DNA from: Flavobacterium sp. 270
GTDB taxonomy: Bacteria > Bacteroidota > Bacteroidia > Flavobacteriales > Flavobacteriaceae
Length of the DNA stretch: 64,000 bases
Assembly (NCBI RefSeq): GCF_004368785.1
Contig: NZ_SODM01000003.1
Coordinates: 124,001 to 188,000 of the forward strand
Reading direction: 5' to 3'
Made by a program: the position numbers and the translations under genes. The notes under the pieces were generated by a model, which saw nothing but the letters and a program-made list of their open reading frames with translations, had not been told where the DNA came from and did no database searches. Shown here one piece after another: positions 45,023 through 54,363 of the stretch (its first letter is position 1; each line of letters opens with the position of its first letter).

Positions 45023-46525
45023 TTACAATTCAAAAAGTAAAGTCAAAGAAACATTATTAAGTTTCGATGTAATGTTGGCTCCGTCTGTAAATCCGGTTGC
45101 AAAAAATCCTTGATTCGATTTTCTTTCCATATAAGAATAAGCCAAATCTAATTTTGTTCCTCCAAAGTTATATCCTAAACCTGCAGAATAACTGTTTAAA
45201 TCTCCAATTGTAGTTCCGTTTTTGTACGGACTGTCTTCAAAACGGTAACCGCCGCGTAAACTCAATTGTTTTATTTTGTATTCAGCACCAATTCTTAATT
45301 CTCCAGCAGTAGTCAAAGTATTGCTGATAGCGCTGTTTAGTCCTCCGAAATTGGCATCATTCGTTGGTTTAAACTTGCTGTTGCTATAATCTTTAATAGA
45401 ATAGTCAACACTAATTAAACCAGATTTCCCAAAAACGTAAGCACCACTAAAAGTCCATTTTCCAGGAGTTTGTAAAGTGTATGAGTCATAAACATTTACC
45501 AGATCAGGATTAACAGTTTTGTTGATCGGATCAGCACCATCTGCTTGTCTTGTAGTTGATAAACTTTGAGATACTTCATCATACAATTCATACCAAGTAT
45601 TAGATTCGTAAGCTATACCAAGTCTAAAAGCCTCAGTAACTTTTCCGATAGCTCCAACTTGAAAAGAAAATCCATTTCCGTAAGTATATAAGTCATTGTT
45701 GAAACGTAAACTAGAAATTGTTTCGCCTGCTTCTAGTGGATGGTCATTATCTTCGTAGAAACTAGTAGATCTTCTGTAGTCGGTAACGTGTACATTTAAA
45801 TTTGCTCCTATATATAAACGGTCTTTATATGAAGTTGCAAGGTTAAAACTTAATTTGCTATTATATCCAGTAGTATAAATTTCGTTTTCCTGATAATAAT
45901 TGCCTCCAGCTGGTACATTAGAAGTATATTGTGTGTTTCCATCAGTATCGGCAACAGGGTTTATTACAAAACCATTATAACCAAAATAAGCTTGTTGCTC
46001 ATCATAAAATTGATCTCTGTAAGCAATACCTGTAATGTCTCCCAAAGGAATTCCATTAGCATAAGCTAAAAAATAATTAGCAACAGAGTTTGTTGGATTT
46101 GTTCCTGAAGAAAAACTTCTGTTGTCGAAGTTGTTGGTGTTTTCGTAAGAAGCTCCAATGGCAATTTTCTTCCAGCTATTATTAGGATTTCGATCATTAA
46201 AAACAAAAATACCTCCGGCTTGATTTAAGATAAAAGAATTTTTGCTGTCACTTGATTGAGTTCCAAAATAATCAGAATTGTTTTTTGCGCTTTGATTGCT
46301 AAAAGTTACGCCAACCTGATTGTTGTTAAAAATTGCTGATCCAGCTGGATTCACGCTTATTGAAGATAAATCTCCCCCAACAGCCCCAAATGCACCGCTC
46401 ATTGCTCTAAATCTTGCTGTTCCGGTTAAGTTGTCTTGTGAATATCGTACAGCGTCCGATACTTCTTGAGAATATGAGGCGCTAACAGTTAGTCCTGTTA
46501 TTAGTAGGAATAATATTTTTTTCAT
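45023..46525 (-). CDS. OmpP1/FadL-type outer-membrane protein
   Basis: This 500-residue protein has a signal peptide (to SASYSQ) and begins with RFRAMSGAFGAVGGDLSSISVNPAGSA, the pattern found at the start of FadL/TodX/OmpP1 proteins in Bacteroidota. The rest is amphipathic beta strands ending in a C-terminal aromatic strand (VSLTLLFEL). Members of this group are thought to pass hydrophobic molecules across the outer membrane; the substrate here is unknown. It is monocistronic or follows the glycine-rich gene by 45 bases. Confidence 0.82.
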   Translation of the reverse strand: MKKILFLLITGLTVSASYSQEVSDAVRYSQDNLTGTARFRAMSGAFGAVGGDLSSISVNPAGSAIFNNNQVGVTFSNQSAKNNSDYFGTQSSDSKNSFILNQAGGIFVFNDRNPNNSWKKIAIGASYENTNNFDNRSFSSGTNPTNSVANYFLAYANGIPLGDITGIAYRDQFYDEQQAYFGYNGFVINPVADTDGNTQYTSNVPAGGNYYQENEIYTTGYNSKLSFNLATSYKDRLYIGANLNVHVTDYRRSTSFYEDNDHPLEAGETISSLRFNNDLYTYGNGFSFQVGAIGKVTEAFRLGIAYESNTWYELYDEVSQSLSTTRQADGADPINKTVNPDLVNVYDSYTLQTPGKWTFSGAYVFGKSGLISVDYSIKDYSNSKFKPTNDANFGGLNSAISNTLTTAGELRIGAEYKIKQLSLRGGYRFEDSPYKNGTTIGDLNSYSAGLGYNFGGTKLDLAYSYMERKSNQGFFATGFTDGANITSKLNNVSLTLLFEL

Positions 46526-46570
46526 TAGGATAGATTTTAAATTGAATTTTAGATTTGAAAAAGAAGGGAA

Positions 46571-47569
46571 TTATCTTCTTCCTCCTCCGCCACCGCCAGA
46601 TCTTCCACCTCCGCCGCCACCGCCAGATGATCTCATGCTTCCGCCACTGCTGTTTGAAGAACGTGATGGGCTAGGAGAGTAGCTTCTGCTTGAATTGCTG
46701 TTGCTGCTGTTGTTATAGTTGTAGCTTCTGGTTGTGTTACCGTTAGTATTACTGCTGGTTCTTCTATTACTGTAATTGTTATAGTTGCCACCATTATTAT
46801 AGTAAGTAGCACTTCTTCTGTTTGTAAAAGTTGGACTGCTATTTCTGCTATTTACGCTTGAACTTCTTCTAAAATCAGAATATCCGTTAGATCTATTTGT
46901 GTAGCCTCTGTTTGATGTGTAGTTTCTGCTTGTAGCATAGCCTCCTCTGTTTGATGTGTAGTTTCTTCCTCCGTAATAAGCGGCAGAACCTCTTCTTCCG
47001 TAGCTGTAGTTGTAATTATTGTATCCGTAAGCAGGTCTTCCCCAGTATCCAGGGTAATAGCCTCCACCCCAGCCGTAACCGTATCCATATCCGCCTCCCC
47101 AGTAGTATCCAGGATAGCCCCAGCCATATCCTGGGTATCCCCAGTAACCGCCGCCGTAACCGTAACCCCATCCACCATAATAAGGATAGCCGAATCCAAA
47201 ACCTACAGACCATGCAGGGTTAGAATAAACATTGATAGCTACATCGCTGTTACTGCTTCCCCAGGCTGGGTATGCTGCAGTTGCAGTTTCTGTACTGTCA
47301 TTTTCGGCATAATTAGTATAATTATCAACATCAGTAAAGATTTCTGTTGGCTGATTATCGTCTTGCAATGATCTAAAGTAATCCTTATATTGATTGTTTG
47401 TGTTGGTGGTATTATTTTGAGCATACGTGTTTGCTCTATTACCATACACACCATCATTATCATTATAAGATGTGTTTTGGTAAGAACCACACGATGCTGC
47501 TAGAAAACTCAGAAATCCAATTAAGTAAAAATGAGTTGAATTTTGGCGAAGAGAAATATTAGTTTTCAT
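46571..47569 (-). CDS. Gly/Tyr/Ser-rich low-complexity lipoprotein
   Basis: This 332-residue protein has a lipobox at LAASC (Cys27). After an acidic stretch, residues about 115-200 consist of aromatic-glycine repeats (YGYGGGYWGYPGYGWGYPGY), residues 200-300 are rich in Ser, Asn and Arg with repeats of the type YTSNRG, and the tail is nearly pure Gly/Ser/Arg. No catalytic domain is seen. Such proteins are common and unassigned in Flavobacteria. Low complexity suggests a disordered or surface-gel role. It is divergent from proS, and a -7 box TATTTTTG lies at 47600-47607 on its strand. Confidence 0.75.
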   Translation of the reverse strand: MKTNISLRQNSTHFYLIGFLSFLAASCGSYQNTSYNDNDGVYGNRANTYAQNNTTNTNNQYKDYFRSLQDDNQPTEIFTDVDNYTNYAENDSTETATAAYPAWGSSNSDVAINVYSNPAWSVGFGFGYPYYGGWGYGYGGGYWGYPGYGWGYPGYYWGGGYGYGYGWGGGYYPGYWGRPAYGYNNYNYSYGRRGSAAYYGGRNYTSNRGGYATSRNYTSNRGYTNRSNGYSDFRRSSSVNSRNSSPTFTNRRSATYYNNGGNYNNYSNRRTSSNTNGNTTRSYNYNNSSNSNSSRSYSPSPSRSSNSSGGSMRSSGGGGGGGRSGGGGGGRR

Positions 47570-47589
47570 ATCTGTGGTGTTTTTTATTG

Positions 47590-47617
47590 TTGCACATTAC
47601 AAAAATAGTTAGTTTTG
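47590..47617 (+). promoter_or_regulatory. Promoter of proS (TTG-N17-TAGTTTTG)
   Basis: A TTG at 47590-47592, a 17-base spacer and TAGTTTTG at 47610-47617 match the Bacteroidota -33/-7 arrangement. A minus-strand box TATTTTTG at 47600-47607 overlaps it and would serve the divergent lipoprotein gene. Confidence 0.6.
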
Positions 47618-47670
47618 TCAAACTATTTAGTTAAAATTATTAAAACAAAATTTGTGCCAAACTATTCAAT

Positions 47671-49149
47671 ATGAGTAAGAACCTCACTACAAGATCAGAA
47701 GATTATTCAAAGTGGTATAACGAGCTGGTTGTAAAAGCAGATCTAGCCGAAAATTCAGGAGTTAGAGGATGTATGGTAATTAAACCATACGGATATGCTA
47801 TTTGGGAAAAAATGCAGGCTGAACTGGACAGAATGTTCAAAGAAACAGGACATCAAAACGCTTACTTTCCTTTATTCGTGCCGAAAAGCATGTTTGAAGC
47901 TGAAGAAAAAAATGCAGAAGGATTTGCAAAAGAATGTGCTATTGTAACGCATTACAGATTAAAAAATGATCCAGATAAACCGGGAAAATTAATGGTGGAC
48001 CCGAATGCTAAACTAGAAGAAGAACTTATTGTTCGACCAACTAGTGAGGCTATCATTTGGTCTACATATAAAGGATGGGTACAATCTTATAGAGATTTAC
48101 CTTTGCTAATCAATCAATGGGCAAATGTGGTACGTTGGGAAATGCGTACACGTTTGTTTTTAAGAACTGCTGAGTTTTTATGGCAGGAAGGACATACTGC
48201 GCATGCTACAAAGGTAGAAGCGGTAGAAGAATCAGAAAAGATGATGAATGTTTATGCTGATTTCGTTGAGAACTTTATGGCGATTCCGGTTGTAAAAGGT
48301 ATAAAAACAGAAACAGAACGTTTTGCAGGGGCAGATGAAACCTATTGTATAGAAGCTTTGATGCAGGATGGAAAAGCACTGCAAGCCGGAACATCACATT
48401 TCTTAGGTCAGAACTTTGCAAAAGCTTTTGATGTAAAATTTGCTAATGCAGAAGGAAAACAAGAACATGTTTGGGGAACCTCTTGGGGAGTTTCTACTCG
48501 TTTGATGGGAGCTTTGGTTATGACGCACTCGGATGATCAGGGATTAGTACTGCCTCCAAATTTGGCTCCAATACAAGTTGTAATTGTTCCTATATATAAA
48601 ACGGATGAACAATTGGCAGAAATTACTGCTGCGGTAAATGATTTAACGGCAAAACTTAGAAAACTTAGGATTTCGGTTAAATATGATGACAGAACGACAC
48701 AAAAACCAGGATTTAAATTTGCTGAATGGGAATTAAAAGGAGTTCCTGTTAGAATTGCCGTTGGTCCAAAAGATTTAGAAAACGGAACTTTTGAAGTTGC
48801 AAGACGCGATACTTTGTCAAAAGAAGTAGTTTCTGCAGAAGGAATCGTAAATTATGTAAATGATCTTTTGGAGCAGATTCAAAAGGATTTATTTGATAAA
48901 GCATTGGATTATCGAAATACTCATATTACGGAAGTAAATAATTTTGAGGAGTTTAAAGAAATCTTAGATGGAAAAGGCGGTTTTGTATCGGCTCATTGGG
49001 ACGGAACTGCAGCTACTGAAGAGAAAATAAAAGACTTAACAAAAGCGACAGTTAGATGTATTCCTTTGGACGCTGTTGAAGAGGCGGGAACCTGTGTATT
49101 TACTGGTAATCCGTCTACAAAAAGAGTGCTTTTTGCGAAGGCATATTAA
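47671..49149 (+). CDS. proS: Prolyl-tRNA synthetase, archaeal/eukaryal type
   Basis: This 492-residue cytoplasmic enzyme charges tRNA-Pro. It lacks the long editing insert of the E. coli-type enzyme and has the short form used by Bacteroidota. Visible blocks include the start [37 protein letters not shown], class II motif 2 region [11 protein letters not shown]...[25 protein letters not shown], motif 3 [28 protein letters not shown] and the anticodon-binding domain from about residue 300. tRNA-Glu genes follow it. Confidence 0.96.
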   Translation: MSKNLTTRSEDYSKWYNELVVKADLAENSGVRGCMVIKPYGYAIWEKMQAELDRMFKETGHQNAYFPLFVPKSMFEAEEKNAEGFAKECAIVTHYRLKNDPDKPGKLMVDPNAKLEEELIVRPTSEAIIWSTYKGWVQSYRDLPLLINQWANVVRWEMRTRLFLRTAEFLWQEGHTAHATKVEAVEESEKMMNVYADFVENFMAIPVVKGIKTETERFAGADETYCIEALMQDGKALQAGTSHFLGQNFAKAFDVKFANAEGKQEHVWGTSWGVSTRLMGALVMTHSDDQGLVLPPNLAPIQVVIVPIYKTDEQLAEITAAVNDLTAKLRKLRISVKYDDRTTQKPGFKFAEWELKGVPVRIAVGPKDLENGTFEVARRDTLSKEVVSAEGIVNYVNDLLEQIQKDLFDKALDYRNTHITEVNNFEEFKEILDGKGGFVSAHWDGTAATEEKIKDLTKATVRCIPLDAVEEAGTCVFTGNPSTKRVLFAKAY

Positions 49150-49177
49150 AATTTTTTAATTTTTTTTACATCAGCTA

Positions 49178-49207
49178 TTGTGCATCTTAAAAATAGATGT
49201 ATCTTTG
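49178..49207 (+). promoter_or_regulatory. Promoter of the tRNA-Glu cluster (TTG-N19-TATCTTTG)
   Basis: TTG at 49178-49180, a 19-base spacer and TATCTTTG at 49200-49207 are an ideal Bacteroidota promoter, 20 bases before the first tRNA. Confidence 0.8.
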
Positions 49208-49226
49208 CATCCGCATTAGAGAAGCA

Positions 49227-49298
49227 GGCCCGTTCGTCTATCGGTTAGGACGCATGGTTTTCATCCATGTAAGAGCGGTTCGATTCCGCTACGGGCTA
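49227..49298 (+). tRNA. tRNA-Glu (anticodon TTC), copy 1
   Basis: This 72-base cloverleaf has acceptor GGCCCGT/ACGGGCT and anticodon stem CATGG/CCATG around loop TTTTCAT (anticodon TTC). The T arm is AGCGG-TTCGATT-CCGCT. CCA is not encoded. Confidence 0.95.
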
Positions 49299-49341
49299 CT
49301 ACTTTTTACTGCGAAATGTTATTTAACTTGATGTTAAAAAT

Positions 49342-49413
49342 GGCCCGTTCGTCTATCGGTTAGGACGCATGGTTTTCATCCATGTAAGAGCGGTTCGATT
49401 CCGCTACGGGCTA
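49342..49413 (+). tRNA. tRNA-Glu (anticodon TTC), copy 2
   Basis: Identical over all 72 bases to the copy at 49227-49298. The 43 bases between them are not alike outside the tRNA. Confidence 0.95.
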
Positions 49414-49454
49414 CAATATTCAATTGATTAAAATTGAAAAAACTTAGAAGAATC

Positions 49455-49526
49455 GGTCTGTTCGTCTAGGGGTTAGGACTCCAGGCTTTCGTCCTGGTAA
49501 CAGGGGTTCGATTCCCTTACAGACTA
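49455..49526 (+). tRNA. tRNA-Glu-like (anticodon TTC), divergent copy 3
   Basis: The acceptor GGTCTGT/ACAGACT and anticodon stem CCAGG/CCTGG hold loop CTTTCGT, again anticodon TTC. Acceptor and anticodon stems differ from copies 1 and 2, and base 37 is G rather than A. CCA is not encoded. Confidence 0.88.
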
Positions 49527-49683
49527 CAAAAATTAGTTGTGAATAAGTTTTGTGAAATAAGGACTGGTGTCTCGGTTTTTATTTTATTAGTTAAAACCAA
49601 AGTGATTGTTTTTCAATTGTGGGAGGTTTTTCTTTTTTAACTAGTATTTATAAATTAATTATTACATCTAAAATTAAAAGAAA

Positions 49684-49935
49684 ATGGCAAATCATAAGTC
49701 AGCATTAAAAAGAATCAGAAGTAACGAAAAAAGAAGAGTTCTTAACAGATATCAACATAAAACTACTCGTAATGCTATTAAAGCATTAAGAATAGCTACT
49801 GATAAATCTGATGCTACTGCAAAATTATCAACTGTAATTTCTATGATTGATAAATTAGCTAAAAAGAACATCATTCATGATAATAAAGCTTCTAACTTGA
49901 AGTCTAAATTAACTAAGCATGTTGCTAAATTGTAA
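49684..49935 (+). CDS. rpsT: 30S ribosomal protein S20
   Basis: This 83-residue basic, helical protein begins ANHKSALKRIRSNEKRRVLN and ends KLTKHVAKL, as in S20. It binds 16S rRNA. The gene stands alone after the tRNA cluster, with a 157-base leader and a strong terminator behind it. Confidence 0.97.
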   Translation: MANHKSALKRIRSNEKRRVLNRYQHKTTRNAIKALRIATDKSDATAKLSTVISMIDKLAKKNIIHDNKASNLKSKLTKHVAKL

Positions 49936-49959
49936 TTAATTACAATTTCCTAATATATA

Positions 49960-49987
49960 AAAGTCCTCTTTTAGAGGACTTTTTTTG
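49960..49987 (+). terminator. Terminator of rpsT
   Basis: AAAGTCCTCT and AGAGGACTTT form the stem, followed by a T run. Confidence 0.88.
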
Positions 49988-50021
49988 TTTATATATTTTA
50001 GCATAAATTACAATTTTAAAA

Positions 50022-50097
50022 AAATCCAAATTCCAAAATAAGATTGGAATTTGGATTTTATGATTTCTAATACAGAGTTGGAATTTGGATTTTTTTA
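50022..50097. repeat. CCAAATTCC repeats between rpsT and the response regulator
   Basis: AAATCCAAATTCCAA (50022-50036) pairs with TTGGAATTTGGATTT (50044-50058), and a further copy of the right arm starts at 50079 before a T run. The same CCAAATTCC word appears in the terminator after typA. It probably ends the response-regulator transcript. Confidence 0.6.
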
Positions 50098-50114
50098 ATT
50101 GGAATTTATTTAAT

Positions 50115-50528
50115 CTAAAAGTCAATCTTCTTTTTAAGGTATTCCAACATTGGTTGTGTGATAGGTTTTGAGAGAAAATCGATTATAATAGGATATCTTT
50201 TTGCTTTGGCTAAATCTTCGGGATCAATTGTAGAGGACAATACAATTACTTTGGCAGTGTTGAATTCTGCGTAATCTGGTGAAGTAAAATGATCTAGAAA
50301 TTCCCAGCCACCCATAACCGGCATATTTAGATCTAAAAAAATCAATTCGGGTTTTTTGTTTACTTTGTTTTTATTGTTAGTGTATTTTAAAGTATTAAAA
50401 TGATGCAGTGCTTCTTCGCCATTTTGAGCTGTAATAACTTCTTTTGAAAATGCTGATTTTGCAATTACTTTTTTGCATAGCATCAATGTTATTGGGTCGT
50501 CATCAATGCATAAAATTTGCTCGAGCAT
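50115..50528 (-). CDS. Single-domain response regulator
   Basis: This 137-residue protein is a receiver domain only: acidic pocket Asp9-Asp11 (CIDDDPITL), phospho-acceptor Asp66 (IFLDLNMPVMGGWEF) and Lys121 (LSKPI). With no output domain it may relay phosphate to another protein or feed back on the sensor kinase. The kinase gene ends 5 bases upstream on the same strand, so the two are probably co-transcribed and functionally linked. Confidence 0.92.
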   Translation of the reverse strand: MLEQILCIDDDPITLMLCKKVIAKSAFSKEVITAQNGEEALHHFNTLKYTNNKNKVNKKPELIFLDLNMPVMGGWEFLDHFTSPDYAEFNTAKVIVLSSTIDPEDLAKAKRYPIIIDFLSKPITQPMLEYLKKKIDF

Positions 50529-50533
50529 GATAT

Positions 50534-52243
50534 CTAATTTTTGAATGTTATTGTAAATGTCGTTCCCTTATTGACTTCACTGTCAATGCTAATTGTTCCT
50601 CCCATTGTTTCTACCTGCGATTTTACAAGGTATAAACCTAGTCCTTTGCTGTCTGGATAGTTATGAAATCTTTGGTATAGCCCGAAGACTTTATCTCGAT
50701 TACGTTCTAAATCTATCCCGATTCCGTTGTCCTTAAAAGTTAGTATTGCTTTATGGTCTATTTGTTCTGCAATAATTGATATTTTTAATTTTCGGTTTTC
50801 TGATTTGTATTTTATAGAATTCGTTAATAAATTCAGTAAAATACTTTCTATGTATGCTTTGTTTGTGTTTAATAGTGGTACTCTTTCGAATTTCAGCTTA
50901 ATAATGGGTTTGTGTAATTCAATTTGAAATGACAACTGGCTAAATACATTTTCGAATACTTCTTTTAAAGAAACTTCTTCTTTTTGCATCGAAGGGTTGT
51001 CTTTAATGATGATCACTTTAACCAAATCATTTATGGTTTCGTTTAGCAAATGCGTAGATTTGGTAAAACCAGCCAGAATTTCTTCTAGTTCTTCATTTTC
51101 AATTGGTATGTCTTCAATAAGATTTAAAAGTCCGATTAAATTAGATAAAGGTGCGCGTAGATTATGTGATGTGATGTAAGAAAACTGCTTTAAATCTTTG
51201 TTATTTTGTGTTAGTTCGCGAATAAGATGTTCTTTTTCGGTTTCTAATTTTTTCTCGTCAGTAATATCTCTTTGTATAGAAATCCAGTGTGAGATAATAC
51301 CTTCGCTGTTAAAAATAGGAATCATCGAAAAACGAACCCAATATTCTTCTTTATTTTTAGTGTATGTAATAGTTTCTATTAAGCACTCTTCTTCGTTTTT
51401 TATAGCTCTCAAAAGTTTTTTTAATTCTTCTGAGTCAGATTTTGGACCTTTGAAAATGTTTGGCGATTTACCTATTATTTCATTAGATAAATATCCTGAC
51501 ATTTGTGAAAATGCTGGATTTACATACACTATTTTAGGGATTCTACGATTGACAGAATTTGCTTCTGTAATTAAAATCGAATCCTTAGATTGTGTGATTA
51601 CGGTTTCTAAAAGCTTTAATCGTTGTTCTTCTTCTTTTTGTTTGGTAATATCCTGGATAGCACCTATCATTCTTATGGCTCTTCCGTTTTCATCTTTTAA
51701 TAAAAAACCTCTGTCTAAAACATATTTATAAGTTCCATCGGCACATTTAAATCGGTATTGATCCTGCCATTTTTCGGTTTTTTGTTCAATAAATGAATAT
51801 AATTTAATAGACATTCTAATGCTGTCTTCCGGGTGAATTTTGTCAAACCACCATTTAGATGTTTTTCCAACTTCAGATGGATTATAGCCAAAAACACCTT
51901 CGATTCCTTTGTTCCAGTTAATGCTGTCTTCTTGTATTTTCCAGTCCCAAATGGTATCACTTGTGGCTTTTGCTACAATATCATATTTTTCATTCGATTC
52001 TTTGAGTTCTTCATTTGTCTCCCTTAACTTTTCAAATACCGCAATATTTTTATTGTCGTTTTTAGAAAGTATTTGCTTGAAAATTAGGCCTGTAATTAAA
52101 ATATACAGAATGTCTTTTATGAAAAATAGATAAAAATATTCTGTTTTAGAAAAGTAAGTAGTGAGAATTTTATGGCATATTATTGCCATAATTATAGATA
52201 TGATAACGTAAATTAGAGTAATTTGGAGAGTTTTACTTTTCAT
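50534..52243 (-). CDS. PAS-domain membrane sensor histidine kinase
   Basis: This protein of about 569 residues has two membrane helices near the N-terminus (ITLIYVIISIIMAII; IKDILYILITGLIF). PAS/PAC units follow (DTIWDWKIQEDSINWNKGIEGVFGY; a second with VYVNPAFSQMSGYLSNEIIG), then a HisKA-like region with His in YITSHNLRAPLSNL, and a HATPase (NLLTNSIKY, DNGIGID, GLGLYLV). I chose MKSKTLQ at 52243 as start, since a good promoter (TTG-N21-TATATTTG) ends only 6 bases upstream; the frame is open 17 codons further. The single-domain receiver gene follows. Confidence 0.88.
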   Translation of the reverse strand: MKSKTLQITLIYVIISIIMAIICHKILTTYFSKTEYFYLFFIKDILYILITGLIFKQILSKNDNKNIAVFEKLRETNEELKESNEKYDIVAKATSDTIWDWKIQEDSINWNKGIEGVFGYNPSEVGKTSKWWFDKIHPEDSIRMSIKLYSFIEQKTEKWQDQYRFKCADGTYKYVLDRGFLLKDENGRAIRMIGAIQDITKQKEEEQRLKLLETVITQSKDSILITEANSVNRRIPKIVYVNPAFSQMSGYLSNEIIGKSPNIFKGPKSDSEELKKLLRAIKNEEECLIETITYTKNKEEYWVRFSMIPIFNSEGIISHWISIQRDITDEKKLETEKEHLIRELTQNNKDLKQFSYITSHNLRAPLSNLIGLLNLIEDIPIENEELEEILAGFTKSTHLLNETINDLVKVIIIKDNPSMQKEEVSLKEVFENVFSQLSFQIELHKPIIKLKFERVPLLNTNKAYIESILLNLLTNSIKYKSENRKLKISIIAEQIDHKAILTFKDNGIGIDLERNRDKVFGLYQRFHNYPDSKGLGLYLVKSQVETMGGTISIDSEVNKGTTFTITFKN

Positions 52244-52248
52244 TACTT

Positions 52249-52280
52249 CAAATATAGTTAAATTAACAATATGTATACAA
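52249..52280 (-). promoter_or_regulatory. Promoter of the PAS kinase gene (TTG-N21-TATATTTG)
   Basis: On the minus strand TTG (52280-52278) is followed after 21 bases by TATATTTG (52256-52249). Transcription would begin close to the ATG at 52243, predicting a leaderless or near-leaderless message. Confidence 0.6.
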
Positions 52281-52383
52281 TAACTATAATTCAATTTGAT
52301 ATCAAAATTATATATTTACACACGTTAATTACTTGTCTTTACGCAAACTATCGTATAAACGTTTTTTATATCAAAATAAAGTG

Positions 52384-52391
52384 TACCTTTG
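52384..52391 (+). promoter_or_regulatory. -7 promoter box TACCTTTG for typA
   Basis: TACCTTTG is an exact TAnnTTTG match 19 bases before the typA ATG. No clear -33 TTG. Confidence 0.5.
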
Positions 52392-52410
52392 CACCCATTA
52401 AAAATCTCAG

Positions 52411-54207
52411 ATGGAATCTATTAGAAACATTGCAATTATTGCCCACGTCGATCACGGTAAAACCACTTTGGTTGATAAAATTATGTATCACTGTCAATTA
52501 TTTCGTGACAACGAAAATACAGGTGATTTAATTCTTGATAATAACGATTTAGAGCGTGAGAGAGGTATTACTATTACTTCTAAAAACGTTTCTGTTCAAT
52601 ATAAAGGAACAAAAATCAATATTATTGACACTCCTGGCCACGCGGATTTTGGAGGTGAAGTTGAACGTGTATTAAACATGGCCGATGGTGTATGTTTGTT
52701 AGTCGATGCTTTTGAGGGGCCAATGCCACAAACTCGTTTCGTACTACAAAAAGCTATTGATTTAGGTTTAAAACCTTGTGTAGTTATCAATAAAGTTGAT
52801 AAAGAAAACTGTACTCCTGAAGAAGTTCACGAAAAAGTTTTTGACTTAATGTTTGAATTAGGTGCTGAAGAATGGCAGTTGGATTTCCCAACAGTTTATG
52901 GTTCTGCTAAAAACAACTGGATGTCTGATCATTGGGAAAACGTAACTGATAATGTTGAAGCATTATTGGATATGGTTGTTGATAATGTACCTGCTCCTAA
53001 AGTATCAGAAGGAACTCCTCAAATGTTGATTACATCTTTAGATTTCTCAGCTTTTACAGGTCGTATCGCTATCGGTCGTCTTGAAAGAGGTGTGTTAAAA
53101 GAAGGAATGCCAATTTCTTTGGTAAAAAGAGATGGTACTGTAACAAAATCAAGAATTAAAGAATTACATACTTTTGAAGGTCTTGGACGTAAAAAAGTAA
53201 TAGAAGTAATTGCTGGAGATATTTGTGCTATTGTTGGAGTTGAAGGTTTTGAAATTGGTGATACTATCGCTGATCATGAAAATCCTGAAGGTTTAGCATC
53301 TATTGCTATTGATGAGCCAACAATGAGTATGTTGTTTACTATCAATGACTCTCCATTCTTTGGTAAAGAAGGTAAATTTGTAACTTCTCGTCATATTAGA
53401 GAAAGATTGACAAAAGAATTAGAGAAAAACTTAGCTATGAAGTTAGGTGAAACTGATTCTGCTGATAAATTTATGGTTTTTGGTCGTGGTGTACTTCACT
53501 TATCTGTTCTTATTGAAACAATGAGAAGAGAAGGGTATGAGTTACAAATCGGTCAGCCACAAGTTATCATCAAAGAAATTGATGGTAAAAAATGTGAGCC
53601 AATCGAAGAGTTAACAATTGACTTACCAGAAAACCTTTCAGGTAGAGCAGTTGAATTCGTTACACTTCGTAAAGGTGAAATGCTTTCTATGGAAACTAAA
53701 GGAGAGCGTATGGTTGTTAAATTTAATATTCCATCTCGTGGAATTATTGGATTACGTAATCAATTGCTTACTGCAACAGCGGGTGAGGCTATTATGGCAC
53801 ACCGTTTTATAGGATATGAGCCTTACAAAGGAGAAATTGCCGGACGTAACAAAGGTTCATTGATTTCTATGGAAAAAGGAAAAGCTATTCCTTATTCTAT
53901 CGATAAATTACAAGATCGTGGTAAATTCTTCATTGAGCCAAATTCTGAAATTTATGAAGGTCAGGTAATTGGAGAAAATTCTCGTGCAGATGATATGTCT
54001 GTTAACGTAACGAAAGAGAAAAAACAATCTAACGTTCGTTCATCTGGAAATGATGAAAAAGCAAGAATTATCCCTCCAATCATTTTCTCTCTTGAAGAAG
54101 CTTTAGAGTACATCCAAAAAGATGAATATGTTGAAGTTACTCCAAAATCTATTCGTATAAGAAAAATATATTTGACAGAAACTGATAGAAAAAGATTTAA
54201 AATCTAA
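52411..54207 (+). CDS. typA: Translational GTPase TypA/BipA
   Basis: This 598-residue GTPase has the P loop [15 protein letters not shown], switch [18 protein letters not shown] and NKVD specificity motif. Domain II, elongation-factor V-like domains and the TypA C-terminal region ([26 protein letters not shown] near the end) follow. It binds ribosomes and supports growth under stress and ribosome assembly. The start ATG is 19 bases after the promoter box. Length and motifs are full; it is monocistronic with its own terminator. Confidence 0.97.
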   Translation: MESIRNIAIIAHVDHGKTTLVDKIMYHCQLFRDNENTGDLILDNNDLERERGITITSKNVSVQYKGTKINIIDTPGHADFGGEVERVLNMADGVCLLVDAFEGPMPQTRFVLQKAIDLGLKPCVVINKVDKENCTPEEVHEKVFDLMFELGAEEWQLDFPTVYGSAKNNWMSDHWENVTDNVEALLDMVVDNVPAPKVSEGTPQMLITSLDFSAFTGRIAIGRLERGVLKEGMPISLVKRDGTVTKSRIKELHTFEGLGRKKVIEVIAGDICAIVGVEGFEIGDTIADHENPEGLASIAIDEPTMSMLFTINDSPFFGKEGKFVTSRHIRERLTKELEKNLAMKLGETDSADKFMVFGRGVLHLSVLIETMRREGYELQIGQPQVIIKEIDGKKCEPIEELTIDLPENLSGRAVEFVTLRKGEMLSMETKGERMVVKFNIPSRGIIGLRNQLLTATAGEAIMAHRFIGYEPYKGEIAGRNKGSLISMEKGKAIPYSIDKLQDRGKFFIEPNSEIYEGQVIGENSRADDMSVNVTKEKKQSNVRSSGNDEKARIIPPIIFSLEEALEYIQKDEYVEVTPKSIRIRKIYLTETDRKRFKI

Positions 54208-54229
54208 TCATTTTAAATTTCAATATAGA

Positions 54230-54268
54230 AATCCCAAATTCCAATTAGGAGTTTGGGATTTTTTTTTG
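54230..54268 (+). terminator. Terminator of typA
   Basis: AATCCCAAATTCC pairs with GGAGTTTGGGATT (one mismatch), followed by a run of T. Confidence 0.82.
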
Positions 54269-54363
54269 GATTATAATTTTTGGTTTCAAGTTTGAAGTTT
54301 CAGGTTTCAAGTTTCAAGTTTTAGTTGGAATTTGGAATTTAAAAAATTGAAATTTAACCTTTC

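Noticed and set aside
46852..47199. Frames in the glycine-rich gene region (same and opposite strand)
   Set aside because: They are shadows of the repeated codons of the lipoprotein gene, with no start context or family resemblance.
54290..54322. TTTCAAGTTT tandem repeat as a regulatory array
   Set aside because: It is a short, imperfect simple repeat between convergent genes, with no further structure.
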